Below, in pieces: positions 1 through 7,840 of a stretch of 37,856 nucleotides of DNA. The stretch covers positions 1-37,856 of the forward strand of contig JASHPN010000103.1 of assembly GCA_030038175.1 (NCBI GenBank), given 5' to 3'. The notes beneath the pieces were generated by a model. That model was not told the DNA's origin and ran no database searches. It was given only the letters and a program-made list of their open reading frames with translations. A program made the position numbers and the translations under genes. This DNA is from Verrucomicrobiia bacterium. Lineage in GTDB: Bacteria; Verrucomicrobiota; Verrucomicrobiia; Limisphaerales; UBA11358. Within the stretch, counting starts at the first letter, position 1. Each line of letters begins with the position of its first letter.

Positions 1-25
1 GGTTCTTCGCTGTTTTCGGTGGAAT
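1..25 (+). repeat. Left terminal inverted repeat of the ISL3 element
   Basis: The 25 bases are the exact reverse complement of 1306-1330. The left end coincides with the first base of the window. Confidence 0.95.
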
Positions 26-44
26 GAGTGTGTAGGCTTTGGGC

Positions 45-1301
45 ATGACGCCTGAAAAATTATTTCACGAACTGTTGGGACTGGGACTGAATTGGGAAGT
101 AGTCGAGAGCCGTTTTGAAGCGGCCAGCGGGACTGTATTTTTGGAGATACGGGAGACGAGCCGGCTGATGGAACAGGTCCGGTGCCCCAAATGTACGTGC
201 CAGGCAGGCTGTCACGACCACACCGAGAAGCTAACGTGGCGACATTTGAATATTTTCCAGCACCGCTGTGAAATAACCTGTCGTTTGCCCCGGGGCGAAT
301 GTCGGAAATGCGGTCATCTGTTCCGGGTGCGTCCGCCGTGGGAAGGATTGAGTAAGCACTTTACCAAGGAGTTTGAAGCCTTTGCTTTGTTATTGATGAG
401 GGAAATGCCCATGAGCAAGGTGGCCCAAACGGTTGGAGAAACCGATACACGGCTTTGGCGGATGCTTTTTCGGCAGGTTGATGCAGCGTATGCGGAAAAT
501 GATTTTAGTCAGGTATGGTGCGTTGGGGTGGACGAAATGAGTGTGCGCAAAGGTCATGAATATATCAGCGTCTTTGCCGATTTGATCAAGAAACGGGTAC
601 TCTTTGGCACCGAAGGCAAGGACCATGAGACTTGGGGGCGATTCGTTGAAACATTAGAAAAGCACAATGGGCATCGGCATGCGATCACGCAGGTGAGTAT
701 CGACATGAGTGCGGCCTATAAAAAAGGTGTGCGTGAAAACTGCCGTAACGCCCAAGTGGTCTTCGACAAATTTCATGTGATCCAAGACGTTAATCAGGCG
801 GTGGACCAAGTGCGCATGCGGGAAGTGAGGGCTGGCGGCAAAGGGGTCTGGGAAGCGCTGAAGCGGAGCCGATGGTTGTGGCGCAAGAACCCGGAGAATC
901 TGACCGCCCCACAACAGGAGCGATTGGCAGAAATCCAGAATAAAAACCTGATCACGGCCAAGGCCTATCAGATGCGATTGGTATTCCAGGATATTTACCG
1001 AAGCCCCGACGCGGCCAGCGCCAGCAAACGTTTTAAGGTGTGGTGCCGTTGGGTCTCTTGGGCGGCCCGCTTTTGTAAGTTCAATCTGCTGGCACCGATG
1101 GTGAAAGTGGCGCTAACGGTCAAGGAACATCTCAAGGGCATTTTAGCCCATTGGAAGTGGGGATTGACCAATGCGTTCATGGAAGGACTTAGCAGCGTTT
1201 TCAGTGCAACCAAGCGCAAAGCCCGCGGCTATCGCTCTACCACCCACTTCATCACGATGCTTTACTTCATCGCCGGTAAACTCCGCCTTCCACAGTGCTG
1301 A
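45..1301 (+). CDS. ISL3-family transposase
   Basis: DDE transposase that would cut and join the ends of the surrounding element. The N-terminal third has a zinc-ribbon-like Cys/His cluster (RCPKCTCQAGCHDH near residues 46-59, CRKCG near 86-90) followed by a helical DNA-binding region. The catalytic core shows the expected acidic residues: Asp163 in VGVDEMS, Asp220 in SIDMSAAY and Glu380 in AFMEGLSS. The strongly conserved VVFDKFHV block is present near 238-245. At 418 residues it has normal family length with no frameshift. I chose ATG at 45; an in-frame TTG at 39 would add two residues, and neither has a convincing ribosome-binding site. The gene is unrelated to the sugar-degradation genes and is an insertion. 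Confidence 0.93.
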   Translation: MTPEKLFHELLGLGLNWEVVESRFEAASGTVFLEIRETSRLMEQVRCPKCTCQAGCHDHTEKLTWRHLNIFQHRCEITCRLPRGECRKCGHLFRVRPPWEGLSKHFTKEFEAFALLLMREMPMSKVAQTVGETDTRLWRMLFRQVDAAYAENDFSQVWCVGVDEMSVRKGHEYISVFADLIKKRVLFGTEGKDHETWGRFVETLEKHNGHRHAITQVSIDMSAAYKKGVRENCRNAQVVFDKFHVIQDVNQAVDQVRMREVRAGGKGVWEALKRSRWLWRKNPENLTAPQQERLAEIQNKNLITAKAYQMRLVFQDIYRSPDAASASKRFKVWCRWVSWAARFCKFNLLAPMVKVALTVKEHLKGILAHWKWGLTNAFMEGLSSVFSATKRKARGYRSTTHFITMLYFIAGKLRLPQC

Positions 1302-1305
1302 CCCT

Positions 1306-1330
1306 ATTCCACCGAAAACAGCGAAGAACC
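1306..1330 (-). repeat. Right terminal inverted repeat of the ISL3 element
   Basis: Exact reverse complement of 1-25. It begins 4 bases after the transposase stop codon. Confidence 0.95.
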
Positions 1331-1761
1331 GTTTTTAAGTGCGTAAGTATTTAATATTAAGCAATTTGTGAAAATTCATGAGGTGTGAACGAAATATGAA
1401 CTTGCGAGCCAACCATAGTACGCGTGGTGCCAATTAGAATTAACGCTGAAACAGCTTCTCGCCTACGAACCCTTCACTCGGAAGGAAAGCTCGGTTACGT
1501 CAAACTGAACATCCCGACAGCCTGCCCGCCACTTACTGGTTTCCCGGTCAACACAAGAAAAGGTTTCGGGAAATTTTTTCATTCCAACCTTTTCAGTTTG
1601 CTTTCGGTAAGGAATGCGACTGTTCCAACTATGCGGGTTCATGATTGGGCACATGTGTGTTTTTGGCAAGAAATCTCGAGCGATACGGAGGGTTTCTGTC
1701 GGGCGCGTGTCAAAAAATGAGAAAAGGAGTCGCGGAAGAATTGGGGCGATTCACAACCTTT
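1331..1761. other. Gene-free stretch beside the insertion sequence
   Basis: No convincing gene is visible. Short open frames on both strands (for example 1424-1720 plus and 1463-1669 minus) lack recognisable domains or start signals. The stretch may be the remains of whatever the insertion sequence disrupted, but nothing shows this directly. Confidence 0.5.
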
Positions 1762-1882
1762 AGAGCCGCGTGCGAGTAAGAGGACGCAACCGGCGTTGGG
1801 CGAGGTGAGGTAATGGTCGCTCCCTCACCAGCCGTCGTCCGGCTCGGAGCGGGACTGTGGCCCGGCAGGCGGTCGCGGCTCT
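1762..1882. repeat. Structured 121-bp element with 9-bp inverted ends; possible operon terminator
   Basis: AGAGCCGCG at 1762-1770 is repeated in inverted orientation as CGCGGCTCT at 1874-1882. The interior is GC-rich with further short complementary segments. It lies 2 bases beyond the stop codon of the last gene of the minus-strand glycosidase operon, so its transcript could fold and end transcription. Defined inverted ends also fit a small dispersed repeat. No second copy is visible in this window. Confidence 0.45.
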
Positions 1883-1884
1883 GA

Positions 1885-3726
1885 TCATTTCTTAAATGTT
1901 TTCAAAGCCGCCTCGCGGTCTTTTACGGCGAGCAGGGCATAATAATTGTCGGTCAGCAGGCCTTCATAGCCTTCGCAGGTTCCGTCCCACTTTTTCCAAT
2001 CCTTGCTTTTCCCATTGCTGCCGCGGCCTTGAAAACCGCCGTTCTCAAAGGAATCCAGCATTGGAAATAAAATCCGGTCGCCATCGTTGATTCTTCCCAA
2101 ATCATAAAGCGCGGCCAGGGTGAAATAGGCGAAGCAGGCCGTCGCGCCGCCGTTCTCGTAGTATTGAAAACCGTCAGAACCATCGGCCCGTTTGCCGCCG
2201 CCGAAACGCACCTCGTGGTGCACGTAGTCTTTTCTGGCCACGGGAATAAGATTGCCGGGAAGCCCTAAGGCGAAGTTGGTGTAACCGACGTCGTTCATCT
2301 TGGCCAGCAGGCGGTCCATGATGTCATTGGCTTTGTCCGTTGGGACCAGGCCGTAGTGAATGGCAATGCCGTTGACCCAAAGAAAATAATAATCGTGAAG
2401 CTGGCCATCGGCGCTGCGCCAGCCGGCCAGAACGCCGGTTTGCGGGTCGTAAAACGTATCGAAATAGACCGCTTTTATTTTGTCCGCGGCCGCCTGGTAG
2501 CGCGCCTGATCGTCACTCTGGCCGTCTTGTTTCGCCAATTCCGCCATGCCCAGCAAGGCGCGATAGGCCAAGGCATTGGCGTAAGCGTCTTCGTAACCGA
2601 AGCCAATCGTGTCCCACCAATTCGCGGGCCGCCGTTTGGGGAAGCCGTTCGGCCAAATCCCGGAATTTCCGCTGATACTGTATTCCGTAAGGCCGTCGCC
2701 GCTATGATCGGTGGCCAGCATATAATCAGCCCAGGATTTGAGGTGGCTATAGTTTGCCGCGAGCCAGGCATTATCATGGCTGCCCTGGACATAATCTTCG
2801 GCGGCAATTAAAAGCGACGGCCAGGTATCGGCGGCGCCGCCAGGATGGTCTTCATGGCCGGGGGTATAGCTCGGCATTCCATAGGCCAATGTACCGCCGA
2901 TGATTCCATCGAGGGTTTGCCGGATCATGTCCAAAGCGGTTACGTCATCCGCCAGCGATGGCGTGTCCATGGCCATGTCGGCATATTCATAATAGCAAAA
3001 GGCGCAGGTATCGCTGCCGGCGTTGTTCGAGAGGACGCGCCGTTGCGGATTGATTTGGAAAATGTTCAGCCAATTGCGGCGGAAACCGTCAAAGCGCGCG
3101 TCTTTGGCAACTCCCGGGATTTTCGGAAAAATGTCCACGACGTCGAGGCGATACGCCCGTTTGGGATTTTCGGAGCTGGCGGCGGGAAAGGTAATTCGGA
3201 CGTCTTTCCGCGTTGCCGCATAACCCAACGAAAGGTCGCGGCCGCGCCTGGCGGAAATCTGAAACGTGCCCTGGCCCGGAAAATGCAGGAGCGCGGGGAA
3301 CTGAATCGAGCCGTTCGTTTCCACCAGGCCGAGCAACGTGGGATAGGTGACTCCCGTGTCCAGGTCCATGACCAACGGTTCCGGCGGATCGTCCGTTGAC
3401 CAATGCGATTCCAACCAAATTTCCTTCGATTTAATTCTGATGGTCCAGCAGGGCGAGGCCGATGCCGGCGCATCCTGGCGAAAATATTCCACGCCCGACC
3501 CGTGACGCAGAGCGCGCCAGGGCCCGCTGTTGGCGGAAGCAGGGGACAGGGGAACCAACGAAAAATGGCCCGCGCCCAAACTATCCACGGACAAACCCGT
3601 AAAGCCGGGATAATCCGCGGAAATGTCCGCGCTGATAAAATGAGTCGTGATGCGAGCGGCGTCGCCGAAAGCCGTTGCTGCCATCAAGACAACGGCCAGA
3701 CCGATCAGTGGCTTTTTAAATGTCAT
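1885..3726 (-). CDS. Secreted six-hairpin (alpha/alpha)6 glycosidase, family uncertain
   Basis: Predicted exported glycoside hydrolase of 613 residues. Residues 1-23 form a Sec signal peptide. Residues about 25-200 look like a beta-sandwich of the kind that precedes (alpha/alpha)6 barrels in debranching-enzyme and rhamnosidase relatives. From about 215 the protein is helical with aromatic and acidic motifs typical of six-hairpin glycosidases (FCYYEYAD near 243-250, ANWWDTIGFGYEDAYANALAY near 368-388, YYENGGATACF further on). It is the last gene of a four-gene minus-strand run, 48 bp after a larger protein with the same fold. I cannot name a substrate: amylo-alpha-1,6-glucosidase-like, rhamnosidase-like and glucuronidase-like relatives all share this architecture. 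The fold is a confident call, the specificity is not. Confidence 0.7.
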   Translation of the reverse strand: MTFKKPLIGLAVVLMAATAFGDAARITTHFISADISADYPGFTGLSVDSLGAGHFSLVPLSPASANSGPWRALRHGSGVEYFRQDAPASASPCWTIRIKSKEIWLESHWSTDDPPEPLVMDLDTGVTYPTLLGLVETNGSIQFPALLHFPGQGTFQISARRGRDLSLGYAATRKDVRITFPAASSENPKRAYRLDVVDIFPKIPGVAKDARFDGFRRNWLNIFQINPQRRVLSNNAGSDTCAFCYYEYADMAMDTPSLADDVTALDMIRQTLDGIIGGTLAYGMPSYTPGHEDHPGGAADTWPSLLIAAEDYVQGSHDNAWLAANYSHLKSWADYMLATDHSGDGLTEYSISGNSGIWPNGFPKRRPANWWDTIGFGYEDAYANALAYRALLGMAELAKQDGQSDDQARYQAAADKIKAVYFDTFYDPQTGVLAGWRSADGQLHDYYFLWVNGIAIHYGLVPTDKANDIMDRLLAKMNDVGYTNFALGLPGNLIPVARKDYVHHEVRFGGGKRADGSDGFQYYENGGATACFAYFTLAALYDLGRINDGDRILFPMLDSFENGGFQGRGSNGKSKDWKKWDGTCEGYEGLLTDNYYALLAVKDREAALKTFKK

Positions 3727-3774
3727 TTGGTGATTTTAATTAAACGATGGGAGATGAGCCAGAACGCAAATAAA

Positions 3775-6700
3775 TTATTGTGCGGCGGATTCATAGCTGA
3801 ATTCTTCGACATGGTTTCGGCTTTTCCAAATCATTTTGTTTCCGTCGGGCAGGCGCACCGTTAATTTTGGAATGGAACCACCCTTGGTGACCCGGAGGTC
3901 GAAATGGATCGAACCGCCGGCCCTTTCGAAAGAAATATCGGTCCGGACCATGCCGCGGCTCGTCCGGATAGGCCAATTCTCGGCGTGGTAACCTCCCCAG
4001 AAAGGCGGCACACGCGGAATAATGCGAACATGATCCAGTGAAGTATCATCCACGCCCAGGATGAGACGCGCCACCTTCAACGGTTCGGAAACGTTGACGA
4101 GATTCAAAGGGCCGCAGCCGGCTGTGAGTTCCATCCTGCCCGCCGCATCCGGGGAATACATTCGTTCATAGAAATAGTAGGGCGAAAGCCGGGTATAATG
4201 CCAGTTGCCCAGACTCCAAATGATTCCGGGTGATTTGTAAGTCTCCTGAGCCAAAAAATCGAGACCGTGCCCGGCCATAGCCAGTCGGTCAAACAACAAC
4301 ATGTCCTGCAGAGCGTAGCCCTGTCCATAGGACGGACTGGCCAGCAAGCCGTCATGGAGGTAATTCATCTGGGGCCAAATCCCGTATTTTTCAAACTGTT
4401 CTTTCCGCAAGGGAAAACGATAGAGCGCATCAAACGTTTTTTCACCGTCCACTAAAGCCGGCTGCCACGGCCAATCCGCGGGGTTGAATCCAAGGACGTC
4501 CGCGGACATGGAGGTCACGCCGTTCAAACTGCCGGAACCTGCGTTGCCAACACTATTGATGACCGCCGGGTCCGGCTTCAGCGTTTGCGGATCAATGCAC
4601 CAAATCCAGGAACCATCCCGGTTGATAAGATATTTTTCGATGTTGCGGAACAGAATTTTTGCGTCCTTGCGCCAAAGCCCGGCGGCAGCGTGGTCGCCGG
4701 CCTCCTCTTCCATGTTGGCGGCGCTTAAAAACGCCAGGGCGCACATATTGTTTTGCACCACATTATCATACGGCTTGTTGCCGCTGCCTCCGCCGAATTC
4801 GCCGGATCCCGGAATCAGCGGCTGGCGCTTCAGGAGATAATCAATACCGCGGACCGGGGAAGATTTCTGGTGAAGAAATTCGTAGAGCCGGTTGCGGAAC
4901 GGGTCGTCCGGAGGCAACCGTTGCCACAAGGCAACCATGCCGATAATCGTCGCAGCCTGGCCATCCATTTCAGAACCGCTTTGGCCAGGGCCATTGGTCG
5001 GGTCGAAATATCTGGGGAAAGCGACAAAACCGTCGCGGTTGGCGCCGACAAGATCCAGGTTGCATTGGGCAACCTGGCAAGCGTGTTCGTAATAACCCCA
5101 GAAGACCAATTCACGCATGAACGTGCCGGCGTCGCGGGTCCACATGGTTCCATACCAGGGCTGCGAGACCGGCGAGGCATTGAGAAAACCCAAAGGGAAC
5201 TTGCCGTTTGGATCGGAAACGAAATCGCGTTCGAGCGCCCCATCAAAGGAAGCATTTATTTCTTTGGAAAACAAATCGGCGTCCGGCGAACCGAAGAAGG
5301 TCAAGGCGCCGGGTTGATCGGCCCGGAGGTTGAAAGCGACGGCTGGTTCCGGCGCAGGCGACGGGGTTGCGGGGCGTTCGGAGGCCGAAGCGCCGGCGCG
5401 GCGCGGCTGCGGTTTTTCCGATGGACCGATCGGCATGGTAAAGCTGACCCACGAGGAATCCCCGCTGTGTTCAATCGAAGCGCCCGTCGGGCTTTGCCCG
5501 TTGACGCGGACTCTCGAGAGTTCAGGTTGGTTCTCAAATGGCCCCAGCCTCATCGCAACCGGCCCAAGTTCCTTGTCGGCGCCAATCTCCAATTTCATCC
5601 CGTTGCCGGAGCGTTCAAGTTTGTAGTGAAGGAGGGCCGTCTCCATTTTTCCCGCATCCTCGAACAACACCGGATATTTCTCCACGGCGATTTCGTCCCA
5701 ATCATACGGCAGCCGCGGATAAAACTGCAGACGGTCAGGATGAGTATCGTCCACTCCAATGACCAGACGCAACGTTTTGACAATTTCCGCTTCCTGCACT
5801 CCGTTTCCCAAATCGCCGAACCGATACCAAAATCGTCCGGTGGGATCCATTTGCACGCCTTCGGATACGATGAAGCATCCGAACCGCGGATCATAGATTT
5901 CTTTGGCCGCCCAATTCAACATTTCGGTCGCGTCGCGCATTCGATCCAGGAGCAGCGCCGATTCTGTGACAAATCCCTGTCCGTAACCCATCGTCAGGCC
6001 ATAAAATCCAAAAGGCCGCCAGGTATCAATCAGTCGTTGATAGGCCGCCTCATTGACGGTACGCCAATGGTCATCTTCATCCTGCGGCGCGAACCCGTCA
6101 TCATCCGCGGAAAAAACCAGTGGTCCCAGGACCGTGGTCTGGTAAGGCCAGCCCGCGTGTTCCAGCGTCCAGACGCGGCCATATTTCGGGTCGTTGATGA
6201 TGTATTGCCTGCCAATCGCCGCCTGCATTTCATCGGCGCGCGCATCCCATTGCGCGGCGGAGTTTGTTTCTCCAATGGAATCGGCCATTTGCGCCAGCGC
6301 CCGGAGCGCATCCATGCAAATGCAATCGGGATAGACGGAAAAACCGCGTCCACCGGAGCTTTCACCAGTATCACGAAGCACGCCATTGGCGGCCCCGGAA
6401 ATTTTCGGATGTTCGAACTGCCACAGAATCCAATCACCGGCCGCCTTGACGTCCGGCCAATGAGAGCGAAGCCATTCATCGCGATTTGGCAGCCGCTGCC
6501 AAAGTTTAAAGAGAAACATGGCGATCAGGCTATGGCCGTCATTTTCATAGGCGATCCGTTTGTCCGGCATGTTGATAACGCGGCCCCAGTGGGGCGGAAG
6601 AAATTCACCCCGGACTTTGAGAGACGGTCTTTCTTCCCAAAGGCGCGCCATTCGCAGGCAATAATCGGCGCAGCGGAGAGCGTCGTTGGTGTAACCGAGT

Positions 6701-7761
6701 TCGGCCAGTTCCTGAAGGCTGCGTCCCAGGTCGCGCGACCAGGATTGGCCATAATACTTTCCGGTGTTTGTGCTTCCGAGGCCGCCGTCGTTCCACCAAA
6801 CCGCGCCTTTTGTGGAGGTATGATACATTCCATCCTCGTCAATCTTGTCCAAAATGTCCTCCACGTTGTAATAAAAGGCGTTGGCTAAGATCTCAGCCGT
6901 GAGATTTCCTTTGAATGAAACCTCGGGACCGGAATATCCCTGCGGCATCTTTAGCGAGACTTGCCCTTTGAAACTTCCATCGCTGCTGTAAAAGGCGAGT
7001 TCGAGATTTTTTAATTCCTGCCGGGTTTGTTTTTCGTTCTTCCCAACAGGGCGCAAGGGTTTTTCTTCCACAAATTTAGCAAACGCCGGCGAAAAGGCGC
7101 CGGGCGCCAGGGCGGTGGTTCCTGCAATCCTGTTTGTTCCCGCCGGTTCAAACGTGATGCCGGCGATGATCGGCCTTCCCCTTTTGGCTGAAGAACTTTC
7201 AATTGTGATGCATCGAAGTGAAACAGGCTTGGGCGAAATCACGGCGATATAACCACCGTCCTCGACCGGCGCCGGGGGGTAGAGGCGCATCGCCGCCGCA
7301 AACGCTTTGCACAATCGCGCGTCAGAAGGAAGCTGTTCCGGAAAACGATTAAAAGGCGCAGCCCACCAAATACTTTGGCCCAAAACCAATGGAAAAACCT
7401 GTTTTGTCCCGTCCATATAAACCAATTGGATTTGCCCCAGTTCATCACCAACAAAATATCTCACGGAATAATCCCGCGGGTCGGCCCAGCCGGCGATTTT
7501 GGCTGATTCCGTCATTCCCAAAAGGAAGATCCGTTTTACCCGCCCTCCGACAAGCACCCGGGCGGAACCGTTCGCATCAAGAGGGAGTGTTCCTTCGATA
7601 AAAGGAACACCGTTGCGATTAAGAATGTTCGGCGTTGGCCCGCCGGTCTTTCCCAATGGCAAGGCCAGATATTTTTCATCGGTGGCAAGTTCACTTGTGC
7701 CGGTTGCAAACAGTGTTGTCGTAAAAGATACAACGGCCAATAGCATCAGTAACGATTTCAT
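3775..7761 (-). CDS. Secreted protein with two tandem six-hairpin glycosidase modules
   Basis: A 1328-residue exported protein (signal peptide about 1-19). A beta-rich N-terminal domain (about 25-225) precedes two copies of an (alpha/alpha)6 module, each followed by a beta-sandwich. The copies can be paired by eye: WSRDLGRSLQELAELGY (341-357) with WTRDAGTFMRELVFWGY (874-890); YGQGFVTESALLLDRM (593-608) with YGQGYALQDMLLFDRL (1145-1160); and IGVDDTHPDRLQFYPRLP with LGVDDTSLDHVRIIPRVP after each barrel. A Pro/Ala/Ser-rich linker (about 777-806) separates the halves. The W-[ST]-R-D motif and later acidic residues are retained in both, so neither copy is obviously dead. It sits between the GH3 gene (79 bp) and another six-hairpin gene (48 bp), probably one operon. 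Substrate unknown; a debranching or rhamnosidase-like activity is a guess from fold. Confidence 0.75.
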   Translation of the reverse strand: MKSLLMLLAVVSFTTTLFATGTSELATDEKYLALPLGKTGGPTPNILNRNGVPFIEGTLPLDANGSARVLVGGRVKRIFLLGMTESAKIAGWADPRDYSVRYFVGDELGQIQLVYMDGTKQVFPLVLGQSIWWAAPFNRFPEQLPSDARLCKAFAAAMRLYPPAPVEDGGYIAVISPKPVSLRCITIESSSAKRGRPIIAGITFEPAGTNRIAGTTALAPGAFSPAFAKFVEEKPLRPVGKNEKQTRQELKNLELAFYSSDGSFKGQVSLKMPQGYSGPEVSFKGNLTAEILANAFYYNVEDILDKIDEDGMYHTSTKGAVWWNDGGLGSTNTGKYYGQSWSRDLGRSLQELAELGYTNDALRCADYCLRMARLWEERPSLKVRGEFLPPHWGRVINMPDKRIAYENDGHSLIAMFLFKLWQRLPNRDEWLRSHWPDVKAAGDWILWQFEHPKISGAANGVLRDTGESSGGRGFSVYPDCICMDALRALAQMADSIGETNSAAQWDARADEMQAAIGRQYIINDPKYGRVWTLEHAGWPYQTTVLGPLVFSADDDGFAPQDEDDHWRTVNEAAYQRLIDTWRPFGFYGLTMGYGQGFVTESALLLDRMRDATEMLNWAAKEIYDPRFGCFIVSEGVQMDPTGRFWYRFGDLGNGVQEAEIVKTLRLVIGVDDTHPDRLQFYPRLPYDWDEIAVEKYPVLFEDAGKMETALLHYKLERSGNGMKLEIGADKELGPVAMRLGPFENQPELSRVRVNGQSPTGASIEHSGDSSWVSFTMPIGPSEKPQPRRAGASASERPATPSPAPEPAVAFNLRADQPGALTFFGSPDADLFSKEINASFDGALERDFVSDPNGKFPLGFLNASPVSQPWYGTMWTRDAGTFMRELVFWGYYEHACQVAQCNLDLVGANRDGFVAFPRYFDPTNGPGQSGSEMDGQAATIIGMVALWQRLPPDDPFRNRLYEFLHQKSSPVRGIDYLLKRQPLIPGSGEFGGGSGNKPYDNVVQNNMCALAFLSAANMEEEAGDHAAAGLWRKDAKILFRNIEKYLINRDGSWIWCIDPQTLKPDPAVINSVGNAGSGSLNGVTSMSADVLGFNPADWPWQPALVDGEKTFDALYRFPLRKEQFEKYGIWPQMNYLHDGLLASPSYGQGYALQDMLLFDRLAMAGHGLDFLAQETYKSPGIIWSLGNWHYTRLSPYYFYERMYSPDAAGRMELTAGCGPLNLVNVSEPLKVARLILGVDDTSLDHVRIIPRVPPFWGGYHAENWPIRTSRGMVRTDISFERAGGSIHFDLRVTKGGSIPKLTVRLPDGNKMIWKSRNHVEEFSYESAAQ

Positions 7762-7840
7762 TAATTTAACAGTCTAAGAATATTCCGGCAATGAACTCTG
7801 CGCCCGCGGTTTGCGGTCGAGCCGTCAGGCGCCCACATGA

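Larger units (their letters stand above)
1..1330 (+). mobile_element. Complete ISL3-family insertion sequence
   Basis: A single transposase gene lies between perfect 25-bp terminal inverted repeats at 1-25 and 1306-1330 (outer ends GGTTCTTCGC and GCGAAGAACC). The pairing stops at base 26, which defines the ends well. Size, one-gene layout and transposase type fit ISL3. Family members usually duplicate 8 bp of target. The bases after the right end are GTTTTTAA, but the left flank is outside the window, so a duplication cannot be tested. Both ends and the reading frame are intact, so the element may still be active. Confidence 0.93.

Noticed and set aside
1424-1720. 98-codon open frame after the insertion sequence
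   Set aside because: No domain, no start signal, and a minus-strand frame of similar length overlaps it.
4753-6888. 711-codon open frame on the plus strand
   Set aside because: It lies wholly antisense to the 1328-residue glycosidase. Its translation is Arg/Gly/Ile-rich without domains, as expected from the opposite strand of a GC-rich gene.
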